From Hydrogenophilaceae bacterium (GTDB lineage: Bacteria > Pseudomonadota > Gammaproteobacteria > Burkholderiales > Thiobacillaceae): a stretch of 62,256 nt of DNA. Shown here piece after piece: positions 19,060 to 29,303 of this stretch. The stretch is from NCBI GenBank assembly GCA_013389025.1, contig JACAED010000017.1, positions 1 through 62,256 of the forward strand, in the 5' to 3' direction. The notes beneath the pieces are model-generated. The model was not told the origin of the DNA, ran no database searches, and saw only the letters and a program-made list of their open reading frames with translations. The position numbers were made by a program, and so were the translations under genes. Numbering within the stretch: the stretch's first letter is position 1; each line of letters opens with the position of its first letter.

Positions 19060-20132
19060 TTGATGATGACCTGATCGCCTAGATTATCGTGGGCGATGAC
19101 CTTGCCAAGGCGGTAAACCGTCTCGCCCGCGGATTGCAAATGTGCCGTGGCTGTCTCGGCGTGATCAGCGGCGACGATCACCACCATGCCAATGCCGCAA
19201 TTGAAGGTGCGATACATTTCGGCAGGGTCGATATGGGCGGTGGTTTGTAGCCAGTCGAACAAAGGCCCCCAGTTCCAGTTGCTGCGTGAGAGTTCCACGG
19301 CGCACGTATCCGGCAGCACGCGGGGGATGTTGCCGGTAAGCCCGCCGCCGGTGATATGCGCCATGCCTTTGACCGGCAGAGTTTCCATCAGCGACAGCAT
19401 GGGTTTTACATAAATGCGGGTGGGGGCCATCAATACTTCACCAAACGGACGGCCATGGAAGTCGGCTTTCAAATCGACTCCGGATATTTCCACCAGTTTG
19501 CGGACCAGTGAATAGCCATTCGAGTGGCAGCCACTGGAGGCAAGACCCAGCACGGTATCACCCGGCTGGATGGTGGCACCATCGATGAGTCTGGATTTTT
19601 CGGCGACGCCCACGGCAAAGCCTGCGAGATCGTATTCACCGTCCGGATACATGCTGGGCATTTCAGCCGTTTCGCCCCCGATCAACGCACAGCCTGCCTG
19701 CTTGCAGCCTTCGGCAATGCCGCGAATCACGGCTTCGGCCGTGTTAAGTTCCAGCTTGCCGGTGGCAAAGTAATCGAGAAAGAACAAGGGCTCCGCGCCC
19801 TGCACCAGGATGTCGTTGACACTCATCGCCACGAGGTCGATGCCGACGGTGTCGTGTTTGTTCAGCTGGAAAGCCAGTTTCAGCTTGGTGCCAACGCCAT
19901 CGGTGCCGGAAATCAGCACCGGTTCCTTGTATTTTCTGGCGATTTCGACCACCGCGCCAAAACCGCCGATGCCGGTCAGCACCTCGGGTCGCAGCGTGGC
20001 TTTGGCCAAGGGCTTGATGCGTTCGACCAGCGCATCGCCAGCGTCGATGTCGACCCCGGCGTCTTTGTAGGATATGGAAGCCAATTTAAACTCGATGTTT
20101 CTGGAAAACAGGTATTTTACCGCCATGCTCAA
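19056..20132 (-). CDS. purM: Phosphoribosylformylglycinamidine cyclo-ligase PurM
   Basis: PurM cyclises FGAM to AIR with ATP. The family N-terminus [14 protein letters not shown] is visible, with the [15 protein letters not shown] loop and the [21 protein letters not shown] block in the middle and [16 protein letters not shown] later. From the first ATG the product is 358 aa with about 17 extra residues; a TTG at 20084 would give [10 protein letters not shown], matching E. coli PurM and clearing the overlap with the divergent perM start. It is the first gene of purM-purN-DUF3108-DUF3108. Confidence 0.96.
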   Translation of the reverse strand: MSMAVKYLFSRNIEFKLASISYKDAGVDIDAGDALVERIKPLAKATLRPEVLTGIGGFGAVVEIARKYKEPVLISGTDGVGTKLKLAFQLNKHDTVGIDLVAMSVNDILVQGAEPLFFLDYFATGKLELNTAEAVIRGIAEGCKQAGCALIGGETAEMPSMYPDGEYDLAGFAVGVAEKSRLIDGATIQPGDTVLGLASSGCHSNGYSLVRKLVEISGVDLKADFHGRPFGEVLMAPTRIYVKPMLSLMETLPVKGMAHITGGGLTGNIPRVLPDTCAVELSRSNWNWGPLFDWLQTTAHIDPAEMYRTFNCGIGMVVIVAADHAETATAHLQSAGETVYRLGKVIAHDNLGDQVIIK

Positions 20133-22125
20133 CCGCTCTGAAAATCTGCCCTGGCTGGCGCTGGCCGTCTTGCTGATTCTGTCCGGCCTGATTTATCTGC
20201 TGGCGCCGGTGCTGACGCCATTTCTGGCGGGGGCGCTGCTGGCCTATATTTTCGACCCGCTGGCCGACAAACTGGAATACAAGGGCCTGAACCGAACCCT
20301 TGCCGCGCTGCTGGTGATGGTTGCAGTCGGGCTGGTATCTACCGGCCTGGTTCTGATGGTTGTGCCGTTGTTCATCAATCAGGCGCAATTGTTGATGGAT
20401 CGCCTGCCCGATTATCTCGGCTGGATACAACGGGATCTGTTGCCGACGCTGACAGGCTTGCTGGGCATCTCGGCGGATATCGACATGGACTCAGTGCGCA
20501 ACTGGCTGGCCGAACATGCCCAGAGCGCGGGTACGGCTGCCCAGCAGTTTCTGCCCAGATTGGGCAACGGCGCAACCGCCTTGCTCACGGCTGCAGTCAA
20601 TTTGCTGCTGATTCCTGTGATTACGTTCTATTTGCTGCGCGACTGGGATGGCCTGGTTGCCAGAATGGATCAGCTCATCCCGCGGCCCTGGCACGACCAG
20701 GTCAGCCGGCTTGTCAAGGAAATCGACCGTGTCCTGTCGGAATTCCTGCGCGGACAGTTATCCGTGATGCTGGCGATGAGCGTGTTTTACTCCATAGGTT
20801 TGTCGCTCGCAGGGCTGGATTTTGCCTTGCCGATTGGCATCCTGACCGGCGTGATGGGGTTTATCCCGTTTGTGGGCGCGACGCTCGGGCTGGTGTTAGG
20901 GGTGCTGGAGGCCGCACTACAGTTTCAATCCTTGTCGGGTATTTTGCCGGTGCTGGGCGTGTTCGTCGCGGGCCAGGTCGTTGAAGGCATGGTGGTCACG
21001 CCCTGGCTGGTGGGGGATCGCATTGGCCTGCACCCCGTAGCGGTGATTTTTGCGCTGGCGGCGTTTGGCCAGGTTTTCGGCTTTTTCGGTGTGCTGCTGG
21101 CCCTGCCCATGGCGGCCGCCTTGCTGGTGGCGATACGGCATTTGCGCGAGGCCTGGCTGGCGAGCCCTGCCTATGCCGGCACAGGCGCCGGGAAAGCGGG
21201 CAGATATAATGCGGCTTTGTCATCTACCGATTCTGTCATGTCCGCACCCCTCCTCGAGTCCAGCATCAAAAGCCTGCCATTGATTTCCAAGGGAAAGGTC
21301 AGGGACATCTATGCCGTGGGCGACGACAAATTGCTGCTGGTCACGACCGACCGGCTTTCCGCGTTTGACGTAATCATGCCGACACCGATTCCGGGCAAGG
21401 GCGAAGTGCTCACTGCGATTACGCAATTCTGGTTCAACAAGCTGGCACATGTCATTCCCAACCAGCTGACCGGAATCGACCCGGAATCCGTCGTGACGCC
21501 AGACGAGCGCGATCAGGTGCGTGGGCGCGCGCTGGTGGTCAAGAAATTGAAGCCGCTGCCGGTCGAGGCCATCGTGCGGGGGTATCTGGTGGGTTCTGGC
21601 TGGAAGGAGTACCAGCAAACAGGGCGTGTTTGCGGGATTTCGCTGCCTTCTGGATTGCAGCAAGCCGGCAAATTGCCACAACCCTTGTTTACCCCCTCGA
21701 CCAAAGCTGACATTGGCCAGCATGACGAGAATATTTCCTTTGCCCGCTGCGAGGAACTGCTGGGTAAGGAGCTTGCGGCAAAGGTGCGTGATGCCAGTCT
21801 GACGCTGTATTCTCAGGCGGCGGACTATGCGCTGTCACGCGGCATGATCATCGCAGACACCAAATTCGAGTTTGGCCTGGACGAGAGCGGGCGCTTACAC
21901 CACATCGATGAGGTCATGACGCCGGATTCATCCCGCTTCTGGCCGGCAGACCAATACCAGCAAGGCGTCAATCCACCCAGTTTCGACAAGCAGTATGTGC
22001 GGGACTGGCTTGAAGCCAGTGGCTGGAACAAGGAGCCCCCCGGCCCCCGCCTGCCGGAGAATGTGGTGTCCATTACGTCAGGAAAATATCGCGAGGCATT
22101 GCACAGGCTGACAGAAAATAACTGA
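20125..22125 (+). CDS. Uninterrupted perM (AI-2E/PerM transporter) - purC reading frame
   Basis: One frame of 666 codons encodes two proteins normally separate. Residues 1-360 are a PerM/AI-2E-family polytopic membrane protein ([18 protein letters not shown] start, hydrophobic helices throughout, the [15 protein letters not shown] and [19 protein letters not shown] family blocks). Residues 372-666 are a complete SAICAR synthetase. The linker (about 361-371, [17 protein letters not shown] region) holds no stop. Either a true fusion is made, or perM lost its stop and purC is also started internally at 21238. A shift of one base would end perM at the TAA inside a TATAAT box at 21205-21210. The perM half is clear by family; its substrate is unknown. 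It is divergent from purM. Confidence 0.85.
   Translation: MLNRSENLPWLALAVLLILSGLIYLLAPVLTPFLAGALLAYIFDPLADKLEYKGLNRTLAALLVMVAVGLVSTGLVLMVVPLFINQAQLLMDRLPDYLGWIQRDLLPTLTGLLGISADIDMDSVRNWLAEHAQSAGTAAQQFLPRLGNGATALLTAAVNLLLIPVITFYLLRDWDGLVARMDQLIPRPWHDQVSRLVKEIDRVLSEFLRGQLSVMLAMSVFYSIGLSLAGLDFALPIGILTGVMGFIPFVGATLGLVLGVLEAALQFQSLSGILPVLGVFVAGQVVEGMVVTPWLVGDRIGLHPVAVIFALAAFGQVFGFFGVLLALPMAAALLVAIRHLREAWLASPAYAGTGAGKAGRYNAALSSTDSVMSAPLLESSIKSLPLISKGKVRDIYAVGDDKLLLVTTDRLSAFDVIMPTPIPGKGEVLTAITQFWFNKLAHVIPNQLTGIDPESVVTPDERDQVRGRALVVKKLKPLPVEAIVRGYLVGSGWKEYQQTGRVCGISLPSGLQQAGKLPQPLFTPSTKADIGQHDENISFARCEELLGKELAAKVRDASLTLYSQAADYALSRGMIIADTKFEFGLDESGRLHHIDEVMTPDSSRFWPADQYQQGVNPPSFDKQYVRDWLEASGWNKEPPGPRLPENVVSITSGKYREALHRLTENN
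21205..21210 (+). promoter_or_regulatory. Perfect TATAAT -10-like box in the perM-purC linker
   Basis: TATAAT lies 27 bp before the purC ATG, inside the linker of the open frame. No good -35 (TTGACA-like) is present 16-18 bp upstream, and there is no TG extension, so promoter activity is uncertain. It would place transcription start about 20 nt before purC. Confidence 0.35.
21238..22125 (+). CDS. purC: SAICAR synthetase PurC (internal start within fused frame)
   Basis: PurC joins aspartate to CAIR with ATP. Beginning at the ATG at 21238 ([15 protein letters not shown]) the product is 295 aa, the usual length for the longer betaproteobacterial PurC. Motifs include [19 protein letters not shown], the [17 protein letters not shown] loop, [18 protein letters not shown] and the substrate site [11 protein letters not shown]. 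The domain is complete, with no sign of decay. The only unusual feature is that the frame is continuous with perM upstream, so this start may be an alternative to a fusion protein. Confidence 0.93.
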   Translation: MSAPLLESSIKSLPLISKGKVRDIYAVGDDKLLLVTTDRLSAFDVIMPTPIPGKGEVLTAITQFWFNKLAHVIPNQLTGIDPESVVTPDERDQVRGRALVVKKLKPLPVEAIVRGYLVGSGWKEYQQTGRVCGISLPSGLQQAGKLPQPLFTPSTKADIGQHDENISFARCEELLGKELAAKVRDASLTLYSQAADYALSRGMIIADTKFEFGLDESGRLHHIDEVMTPDSSRFWPADQYQQGVNPPSFDKQYVRDWLEASGWNKEPPGPRLPENVVSITSGKYREALHRLTENN

Positions 22126-22135
22126 TTTAAATCAA
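22122..22135. promoter_or_regulatory. FNR/ANR-like palindrome overlapping the purC stop
   Basis: CTGATTTAAATCAA matches the FNR/CRP-superfamily box TTGAT-N4-ATCAA in 9 of 10 defined positions. It overlaps the purC stop codon and lies about 155 bp before rpfG, so it could place rpfG-rpfC under oxygen or nitric oxide control. A chance AT-rich palindrome is possible. Confidence 0.35.
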
Positions 22136-22290
22136 GTGGTTGAGTCATTCGGTTTGCGCCGGGTCCCTGGATTGGGTGGCGCTTCTAAAAATCGACCCGA
22201 GATATCCGTTGTTTGGATAGTTCAAGGCCTAAAATAGGGCCTTCCTGTTCAGGATTCCGAAAACGCCTCAGGCAAAGGGAGAAGCCCCAC

Positions 22291-23415
22291 ATGTCTCAAC
22301 CACGGCTCCATGCGGTCAATACAGGCTCGACTCACGACAGCCAGACACCGCTTCATGAGGATTGGGGGACCGGTTTTGTCATGATCGTCGATGATCGTGG
22401 CACGGCACGCAGTCTGCTGGAAGGCCTTGCACGTTCCATCGAGCCAGGTCTTCGGGTGGAAAGCTTTGCGGAACCCCAGGCGGCGCTGGATCGCGCGGCG
22501 CAATCCACTCCCGATCTCATCATTTCTGATTACCGCATGCCAGGCATGGATGGGGTGGAATTCACCCGGCGCATTCGTGCCATGCCGCGCATGGAAGATG
22601 TCCCGATCGTCATCGTTACCGTGGTCGAAGACCGGCAGATTCGCTATCAGGCTCTGGAATCGGGCGCCACGGATTTCCTGACCCGCCCCATCGACCCCCA
22701 GGAATGCCGCGCCCGCTGCCGGAATCTGCTGACGCTGCGGCGTTCGCAAAAGATAATCACGGACCGTGCCAAATGGCTGGAAGATCAGGTCATGCAGGCG
22801 ACACGCGATGTCCGCATCCGCGAAAAGGAAACCTTGCTCAGGTTGGCGAAGGCGGGCGAATATCGCGATGAAGGAACGGGCAATCACATTATACGCATGG
22901 CCAAGTATGCACGCCTGATCGCCTCGGAACTCAAGCTGTCCGCCATGGAATGCGACGAGATCGAATCGGCGGCACCCATGCACGACATTGGCAAGATAGG
23001 CATTCCTGATCAGATATTGCTGAAGCCGGGCCCACTGAACGCGGAAGAGTTCAACATCATGCGTCGTCATGCGGAAATCGGTTATCAGATTCTCTCGGAC
23101 AGTCCTTCCCGATATTTGCAAATGGGGGCGGTCATTGCCCTGGGACATCACGAAAAATTCAATGGCACGGGCTATCCCGGCGGTCTGGCAGGAGATGCCA
23201 TCCCGTTGCCGGCCAGGATCGTCGCAGTCGGTGATGTCTTTGATGCGCTGACGTCCCATCGTCCCTACAAACAGGCCTGGCCCATGCAGAGGGCACTGGA
23301 TTACCTCAAATCCGAGATCGGGGGCCATTTCGACCCGGCTTGCGTGCATGCCTTCTTCATCAGGCTGGACGAGGTCGCGCAGATCATGAAGGAATACGGG
23401 GATATCCAGGAATAA
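22291..23415 (+). CDS. rpfG: RpfG-like response regulator with HD-GYP c-di-GMP phosphodiesterase
   Basis: RpfG converts the DSF signal sensed by RpfC into c-di-GMP breakdown. The 374-aa protein has a REC domain (about 28-145; phosphoacceptor Asp80 in LIISDYRMPGMDG) and an HD-GYP domain (about 180-370; HD at 231-232 in MHDIGKIGIPD, HHEKFNGTGYPGGL at 286-299, DVFDALTSHRPY near 315-326). All metal and catalytic motifs look intact. The ATG at 22291 follows a GGGAGAAG ribosome-binding site; an in-frame start at 22213 would lack one. rpfC starts 7 bp after its stop, so the pair is an operon. Confidence 0.93.
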   Translation: MSQPRLHAVNTGSTHDSQTPLHEDWGTGFVMIVDDRGTARSLLEGLARSIEPGLRVESFAEPQAALDRAAQSTPDLIISDYRMPGMDGVEFTRRIRAMPRMEDVPIVIVTVVEDRQIRYQALESGATDFLTRPIDPQECRARCRNLLTLRRSQKIITDRAKWLEDQVMQATRDVRIREKETLLRLAKAGEYRDEGTGNHIIRMAKYARLIASELKLSAMECDEIESAAPMHDIGKIGIPDQILLKPGPLNAEEFNIMRRHAEIGYQILSDSPSRYLQMGAVIALGHHEKFNGTGYPGGLAGDAIPLPARIVAVGDVFDALTSHRPYKQAWPMQRALDYLKSEIGGHFDPACVHAFFIRLDEVAQIMKEYGDIQE

Positions 23416-23422
23416 GCAATCA

Positions 23423-25933
23423 ATGAGCCTCGTCCTGACATCCTTGTTCAAGGAAGCCCTGCTGGACGTTGTCCATCGCGTCCGTGCGCGCCCGGATACC
23501 GAATTCCAGCAGGCCCTGGTTCGCCTTGTCATTGTCACGGGCTTTTACTTGTATTTTTCCATCAGCGAACTGGGACATGATCCGAGAATTTCCGATCAGG
23601 TTCATTTGCTGGGGACGTCCATCACCCTGGCGTCACTGATACTGGTGCTTGGCCCCATGTTTGATCCGAAGGCTTCGTTTTTACGACGGAGTCTTGCCAT
23701 GGCGCTGGATTTTTCCGTGGCTACGTACATGTTGTCGATCTCCGGCGAGACAGGTGCCCCGGTTGTGGCAACTTACCTGTGGGTCACACTGGGATATGGT
23801 TTTCGCTATGGCATGCCTTACCTGTTTGTTTCAACGGTCTTGTCTGCGGCGGGTTTTTTCATCGTGTATGTTTTCAACACCTTCTGGCAGGCACATGCGG
23901 CTCTGTGGTGGGGGATATGGCTTACGCTAGTGGTTGTTCCAATCTACGCGTCAAGTCTGCTCAAACAGCTTCACAGGGCGGTAAGGCGTGAGAAGGAGGC
24001 CAGTCAGGCCAAGTCCCAGTTTCTTGCCAACATGAGCCATGAACTGCGCACGCCCTTGAATGGCGTGATCGGCATTGCCGATTTGTTGCGTGAAACCTCT
24101 CTGAACAAGGAGCAGCAGGAACTGACCCAGGCGATTCATGCTTCGGCCCAGACCCTGCAGAAGCTGATCGAGAATGTGCTAGATATTTCCAAGATCGAAG
24201 CAGGAAAGCTATCCCAGAACTATGAAGATTACGACCTGCATCATCTGCTGAGTTCAACTGTCCTGATGCTGGAGCCCCAGGCACACAGGAAAGGCCTGTT
24301 GCTGGCAACCCATATTGCACCGCAAACCCCGTATTCACTTCATGGTGACGTGCAGCATATCCGTCAGGTTTTGATCAACCTGATCGGCAATGCCATCAAG
24401 TTCACCGAGCATGGACGTGTCGATGTTTATGTCCGGCCATTTACGCAACGCACGCAATCGTGGTTGCGTTTTGAAGTGGTGGATTCGGGCATTGGAATTC
24501 CTGTGGAACTTCAAGGCAGGATTTTCGAAAGCTTTACACAGGCCGATGCTTCGATTACGCGTCGCTATGGAGGCACCGGGCTGGGCACGACGATTTCCAA
24601 GCGCCTCGTCGAAATGATGGGTGGACGTATTGGCCTGGTCAGCCAGCCGGGCGATGGGACAACTTTCTGGTTTGAAATTCCCGCACAGGAACAGAAGAAG
24701 GCACAAGAGAGCCTGCCAGCAAAATTGAGGATTGGAACGCTGGTTGGCCTTGAGCTCGAAAATCGTTTGAGGGACCTGGTCCGTTCCTGGGAAAGCGAAA
24801 TCATTCCCATCAACGCACCCGCCGGAGCGGTCCTGCAAGTGCTGTCGGAAAGCAACGATACGCCAGATGCCCTGATAGTCGAACGCACCCTGCTCGGTAA
24901 TGATCCGGCCCTATTTGTCCGTATGCTGCACGACAGCGCGGGGTTGGCGCATCTGCCGGTCATTTTGTTTGATTCACAGCCCGGTGATCTCCAGGACATG
25001 GAGTGGCTCAAGGCAGGATACGCCAATGTGCTGCACGCCCCTGTCAACCCGACGCTGCTCTTCAATGCCCTTCATGAAGCCGCGTATTACAGAAAACTGC
25101 CTGACAACGTGGTATCCCTGGCGGATCATTTCCAGGCAAGGGCTGGACGGATCAAGTTGAGAGTTCTGGTGGCCGAGGACAATCCGGTCAATCAGCGTGT
25201 CATGCGGGGCCTCCTTGAGCATGCGGGACATGAGGTGGTCATGGCGTCGAACGGTGAAGAAGCCTTGTCCTTGCTGGAGTCCAAACGCGGGCAGTTTTCC
25301 ATGGCGATCATGGATATGCACATGCCGGTCATGTCAGGTCCTGATACGGTCAAACGCTGGCGTTTCATGGAAGAAGGCCATTTGCCGATCATCATGCTGA
25401 CAGCGGACGCCCGTGGCGAAGCCGAGCAGCAATGCCTGGACGCGGGCGCGGATGGTTTTCTGACCAAACCGGTCAACAGTCGTGCGTTGATGGATATGCT
25501 GGCGCGTTATGCATTGCAGGAAATGGCTGAGCCTGCGAGAAAAATCGTTACAAGAAAGCAGGAGTTATCCGTTCTGGATGAGGTCGTGCTGATGGATTTG
25601 GCGGAAGTCGGAGGTGGTCTCGATTTTGTTCGTGATCTGATCGAGGATTTCAGGCTGGACAGCAACCGTGCTGTGCTGGCAACCAGAGAAGCCTTGCGGC
25701 AGGAAAATTACGCAGTCTGGAAGGATCAGTTGCACATGCTCAAGGGCGGGGCCAGCGACGTAGGTGCCTTGGCCATGGCGGACATATGCGCGACTGCGGA
25801 ACGCATCAAACCGTATGAAATTTCCTTGCCCCTGGCCACCGAGCAACTGGACAAGGTCGTAGAAGCACAGCAGGCAGCACTTGCCGCGCTGGATGATTTT
25901 CTAGCTCGCCAGCGGAACGCTCTGGAAATGTGA
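23423..25933 (+). CDS. rpfC: RpfC-like hybrid sensor histidine kinase
   Basis: This 836-aa hybrid kinase fits RpfC, the sensor of the diffusible signal factor. It has about five N-terminal membrane helices (30-50, 58-80, 88-108, 115-150, 160-182), HisKA with His206 (NMSHELRTPLNG), an HATPase domain (N box near Asn323, GIGIP and YGGTGLG), a receiver with Asp631 (AIMDMHMPVMSG) and a C-terminal HPt with His771 (LHMLKGGASDVGA). Between the ATPase and receiver (about 435-555) is a segment that looks like a receiver fold without an obvious phosphoacceptor. Xanthomonas RpfC, as I recall it, is about 726 aa and lacks this insert. It may bind RpfF through its receiver, as known for Xanthomonas. The 3' end overlaps rpfF by 33 bp. 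Confidence 0.9.
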   Translation: MSLVLTSLFKEALLDVVHRVRARPDTEFQQALVRLVIVTGFYLYFSISELGHDPRISDQVHLLGTSITLASLILVLGPMFDPKASFLRRSLAMALDFSVATYMLSISGETGAPVVATYLWVTLGYGFRYGMPYLFVSTVLSAAGFFIVYVFNTFWQAHAALWWGIWLTLVVVPIYASSLLKQLHRAVRREKEASQAKSQFLANMSHELRTPLNGVIGIADLLRETSLNKEQQELTQAIHASAQTLQKLIENVLDISKIEAGKLSQNYEDYDLHHLLSSTVLMLEPQAHRKGLLLATHIAPQTPYSLHGDVQHIRQVLINLIGNAIKFTEHGRVDVYVRPFTQRTQSWLRFEVVDSGIGIPVELQGRIFESFTQADASITRRYGGTGLGTTISKRLVEMMGGRIGLVSQPGDGTTFWFEIPAQEQKKAQESLPAKLRIGTLVGLELENRLRDLVRSWESEIIPINAPAGAVLQVLSESNDTPDALIVERTLLGNDPALFVRMLHDSAGLAHLPVILFDSQPGDLQDMEWLKAGYANVLHAPVNPTLLFNALHEAAYYRKLPDNVVSLADHFQARAGRIKLRVLVAEDNPVNQRVMRGLLEHAGHEVVMASNGEEALSLLESKRGQFSMAIMDMHMPVMSGPDTVKRWRFMEEGHLPIIMLTADARGEAEQQCLDAGADGFLTKPVNSRALMDMLARYALQEMAEPARKIVTRKQELSVLDEVVLMDLAEVGGGLDFVRDLIEDFRLDSNRAVLATREALRQENYAVWKDQLHMLKGGASDVGALAMADICATAERIKPYEISLPLATEQLDKVVEAQQAALAALDDFLARQRNALEM

Positions 25934-26806
25934 GCTGGATTCCTGGGATTTCCCCGTTTGACGGGATACCAGCCTTTCCATCATCTTCAAGTCCTTGCTT
26001 GTCAGCCTGAGTGCCGCATCGACCCAAATTTCGGTGATCCGGATCAACTCATCGTATGAGGCCGGCTGGCTGATTTCCCTGGAGGCTCTGAGTGCAAGAG
26101 TGCCGTTTCTGGCCTTGTTTTCCTTGCGGATATATTCATAAACGGCGCTTTCGCCTTCTCCAGCTTCTGCCAAAATGTCAATCACGCCCATTTCATAAAG
26201 TTCTTCGGCGAGAAACAGTTTTCCGCTGAGAATGATTTTTTCTGCTTTCTGGTGACCGACTCGCCTGCCGAGGAATGTCATCGCGCCCATGCCCGGGAAC
26301 AGGTTGAACAGGATTTCGGGCAAGCCCATTTTGCAGCCGCGCTCCGCGATCAGAATGTTGGCGGCCAGGGCGCTCTCAAAGCCGCCCCCCAGCGCCTGAC
26401 CCTGAACGAGGGCAATGCTCGTTACATGAGGCCGGTTCAGGTGGCTATGGGTCGTGTAGGAACAATCAATGCAGGAGATGGCATAACGGTACAGCGCATC
26501 ACGATCCCTGGATTCGATATGGCGCATGAACAAATCCAGATCCCCGCCCAAGCTGAATATCTCGGGGACACTCGACGCCAGAACAAAGTAATCAATATCA
26601 GGCTTGTCGGGATCATCGATCATGTTGACCATTTCACCACCCCAGGAAAGCAGTTCGCGAAGGATCGCCTGGGTAAAACAGGGACGTGGTGAGGCATGCA
26701 TGTATCCCCAGGAAATACGGTTATGAATATCCGTGTAAGTGGTGAGCTGGGTGTAATTGTTGTTGTCTGGCTGAAGCGTGGACTTTACAGATTGCAGATG
26801 TGACAC
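25901..26806 (-). CDS. rpfF: RpfF-like DSF synthase (crotonase family)
   Basis: RpfF makes cis-2-unsaturated fatty acid signals (DSF family) from acyl-ACP by dehydration and thioester cleavage. The 301-aa crotonase-fold protein has the paired catalytic glutamates spaced 20 apart, Glu144 (GGGFESALAAN) and Glu164 (GLPEILFNLFPGMGA), as in Xanthomonas RpfF (Glu141/Glu161). RPCFTQAILRELLSW near residue 41 and the FSLGGDLDLF oxyanion-type loop also fit. Ordinary enoyl-CoA hydratases share the fold, but the rpfG-rpfC neighbours and the glutamate pair favour RpfF. It is convergent with rpfC, unlike the co-directional rpfF-rpfC order of Xanthomonas. Confidence 0.9.
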   Translation of the reverse strand: MSHLQSVKSTLQPDNNNYTQLTTYTDIHNRISWGYMHASPRPCFTQAILRELLSWGGEMVNMIDDPDKPDIDYFVLASSVPEIFSLGGDLDLFMRHIESRDRDALYRYAISCIDCSYTTHSHLNRPHVTSIALVQGQALGGGFESALAANILIAERGCKMGLPEILFNLFPGMGAMTFLGRRVGHQKAEKIILSGKLFLAEELYEMGVIDILAEAGEGESAVYEYIRKENKARNGTLALRASREISQPASYDELIRITEIWVDAALRLTSKDLKMMERLVSRQTGKSQESSSHFQSVPLAS

Positions 26807-27074
26807 GATGCTCTCCCCTGTTGCTTGTTTACAGCAAATCCTTATTTCAGACTACGCATAGCCTAGATGGCTTGGCTTTGGCGTGCAAGTGTCTGAATGA
26901 AAAATAGTTGTTGATAAATTCAATGTCCTTCTCATTTCAATATCTAGCTGTGTCAATTCACCAAAATTACAAGATATGGTGACGCCTTTTGAGGGTCTCC
27001 CAGAAGGGGCTGCCCCTTCAAGGGCTGGTACGAAACGATTACCGCCACATGCTCTTGTCAGGGTCAACCATCGC
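26807..27074. other. Intergenic region between rpfF and the TauE-type gene
   Basis: No convincing gene was found in these 268 bp. The region is AT-richer than its flanks near 26880-26960. It should hold the rpfF promoter (minus strand), but no clear -35/-10 pair stands out. A GC hairpin (GAAGGGG-CTG-CCCCTTC) lies near 27002-27018 without a T-run on either strand. Confidence 0.5.
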
Positions 27075-27869
27075 CTAAAGTGTGAACAGCATTCTGGCCG
27101 CCAGAAGCAGTAACAGTATCGCGAACACCCGTTTTAATTTCGTGACAGGCAGCGAATGGGCTGTTCTTGCACCCAAAGGCGCGGTGAGAATGCTGCCTGC
27201 AGCAATGCCTGCCAAAGCAGGCAGTGAGACAAACCCCAAGCTATAGGATGGGAGATCAGGGCTGTTCCATCCGCCGGTGATGTAGCCGACCATGCCCGCG
27301 AAGGCGATGGGGAAGCCGATTGCAGATGAGGTGCCGACTGCGCGGTGGAAGGGCACATTGCACCAGACCTGGAAAGGCACCGATAGCGTACCGCCGCCAA
27401 TGCCAACCCAGCTGGAAACCGCGCCGATCAACCCGCCCGCGCCAAACATGCCGATGGGGCCAGGCAACCCGCGGCTCGGCACGGGTTTGAAATTCAGCGC
27501 CATCTGCAGCGCGGCGTAAAAAAGAAATATCACGAAAAAAACCTTCAACGGCCTGGCAGGTATTGCGGCGGTCAGCCATGCGCCACACAACGTTCCCGCG
27601 ACGATGCCGGGCACGAAACGCTTCAGCACATTCCAATCCACTGCATCATGGCGATGATGCGCGCGCACGCTGGAAAGCGATGTGAACAGAATCGAGGCAA
27701 GTGAGGTGCCCAGCGCGAGATGCGGTTGAATCCCCGTAGCGATGCCCTGCGCATCAAACAGCCAGATGAGTACGGGAACGATGATGAGTCCGCCGCCCAC
27801 GCCAAGCAAACCCGCGACAAAGCCGGCGATCAGGCCTAGCAGAAGGTAGGCGGCGAGAAATTCGGGCAA
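27075..27869 (-). CDS. TauE/SafE family sulfite/anion exporter-like permease
   Basis: This 264-aa membrane protein of the TauE/SafE (DUF81) family has about eight helices in two repeated halves. Each half has the glycine-rich family block: GLIAGFVAGLLGVGGGLIIVP near residue 13 and IGAVSSWVGIGGGTLSVP near residue 150. The family exports sulfite, sulfoacetate or related anions, but the substrate here is unknown. It directly follows the EVE-domain gene (no spacer), suggesting co-transcription. No sulfur-oxidation gene is nearby to guide assignment. Confidence 0.88.
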   Translation of the reverse strand: MPEFLAAYLLLGLIAGFVAGLLGVGGGLIIVPVLIWLFDAQGIATGIQPHLALGTSLASILFTSLSSVRAHHRHDAVDWNVLKRFVPGIVAGTLCGAWLTAAIPARPLKVFFVIFLFYAALQMALNFKPVPSRGLPGPIGMFGAGGLIGAVSSWVGIGGGTLSVPFQVWCNVPFHRAVGTSSAIGFPIAFAGMVGYITGGWNSPDLPSYSLGFVSLPALAGIAAGSILTAPLGARTAHSLPVTKLKRVFAILLLLLAARMLFTL

Positions 27870-28325
27870 CTAAAACAAACCCAGAATGAATTCGTATTCC
27901 TTGGGATCAACCGGCGTGATGGACAACCGGTTGCCTTTTTGCAGGATGCGCATGTTTTCGAGCTGCGGATGTTCGCGCAGTTCCTTGATGGATACCAGAC
28001 GGGTCTTCCCGACAAATTTGACGTCGACATTCATCCAGCGCGGGTTTTCGCGTGTGGCTTTGGGGTCGAAGTACTTGCTCCTGGGGTCGAACTGGGTTTC
28101 GTCGGGGTAGGCCTTCTTGCTGACGACGGCAAGGCCTGCAATGCCGGGTTCCTCGCATGAAGAGTGATAGAACAGCACCTTGTCGCCAACTTTCATCTGG
28201 TCACGCATGAAGTTGCGCGCCTGATAATTTCTTACGCCATACCAGGCGACGGTTTGCATGGGCATGGCGGCGAGATCGTCGATTGAAACGTCCGATGGTT
28301 CGGATTTCATCAGCCAGTAGCGCAT
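27870..28325 (-). CDS. EVE domain protein
   Basis: This 151-aa protein consists of one EVE domain (MRYWLMKSEPSDVSIDDLAA start, then WYGVRNYQARNFMRDQMKVGD and the VLFYHSS block near 50-56, the family hallmark). EVE is related to PUA and YTH folds and binds modified bases in DNA or RNA; many are linked to anti-phage systems, but no defence gene is adjacent here. It lies 48 bp downstream of argB and abuts the permease gene. Confidence 0.93.
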   Translation of the reverse strand: MRYWLMKSEPSDVSIDDLAAMPMQTVAWYGVRNYQARNFMRDQMKVGDKVLFYHSSCEEPGIAGLAVVSKKAYPDETQFDPRSKYFDPKATRENPRWMNVDVKFVGKTRLVSIKELREHPQLENMRILQKGNRLSITPVDPKEYEFILGLF

Positions 28326-28373
28326 GTCAGGGGTCAGGTATCTGAGGTCGGAAATCAGGGATCAGGGCTTGGG
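28326..28373. repeat. Short CAGG-rich degenerate repeat before argB stop
   Basis: This 48-bp spacer contains four degenerate copies of a TCAGGG-like unit (GTCAGGGGTCAGG, ATCAGGGATCAGGG, GGGTCAGG). It may be a small simple-sequence expansion. No terminator or promoter is visible in it. Confidence 0.4.
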
Positions 28374-29285
<912 letters not shown>

Positions 29286-29303
29286 TTACGGCTTGGCAAA
29301 GCA

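Noticed and set aside
22249-23538. Open frame of 429 codons on the minus strand over rpfG
   Set aside because: The rpfG frame carries REC and HD-GYP motifs. The antisense frame has none and would overlap it fully.
26852-27067. 71-codon frame in the rpfF/TauE intergenic region
   Set aside because: Short, no RBS, composition unlike neighbours, no family signal.
27870-28325. EVE protein as part of a defence island
   Set aside because: Neighbours are argB and an exporter. No restriction, toxin or other defence gene is in reach.
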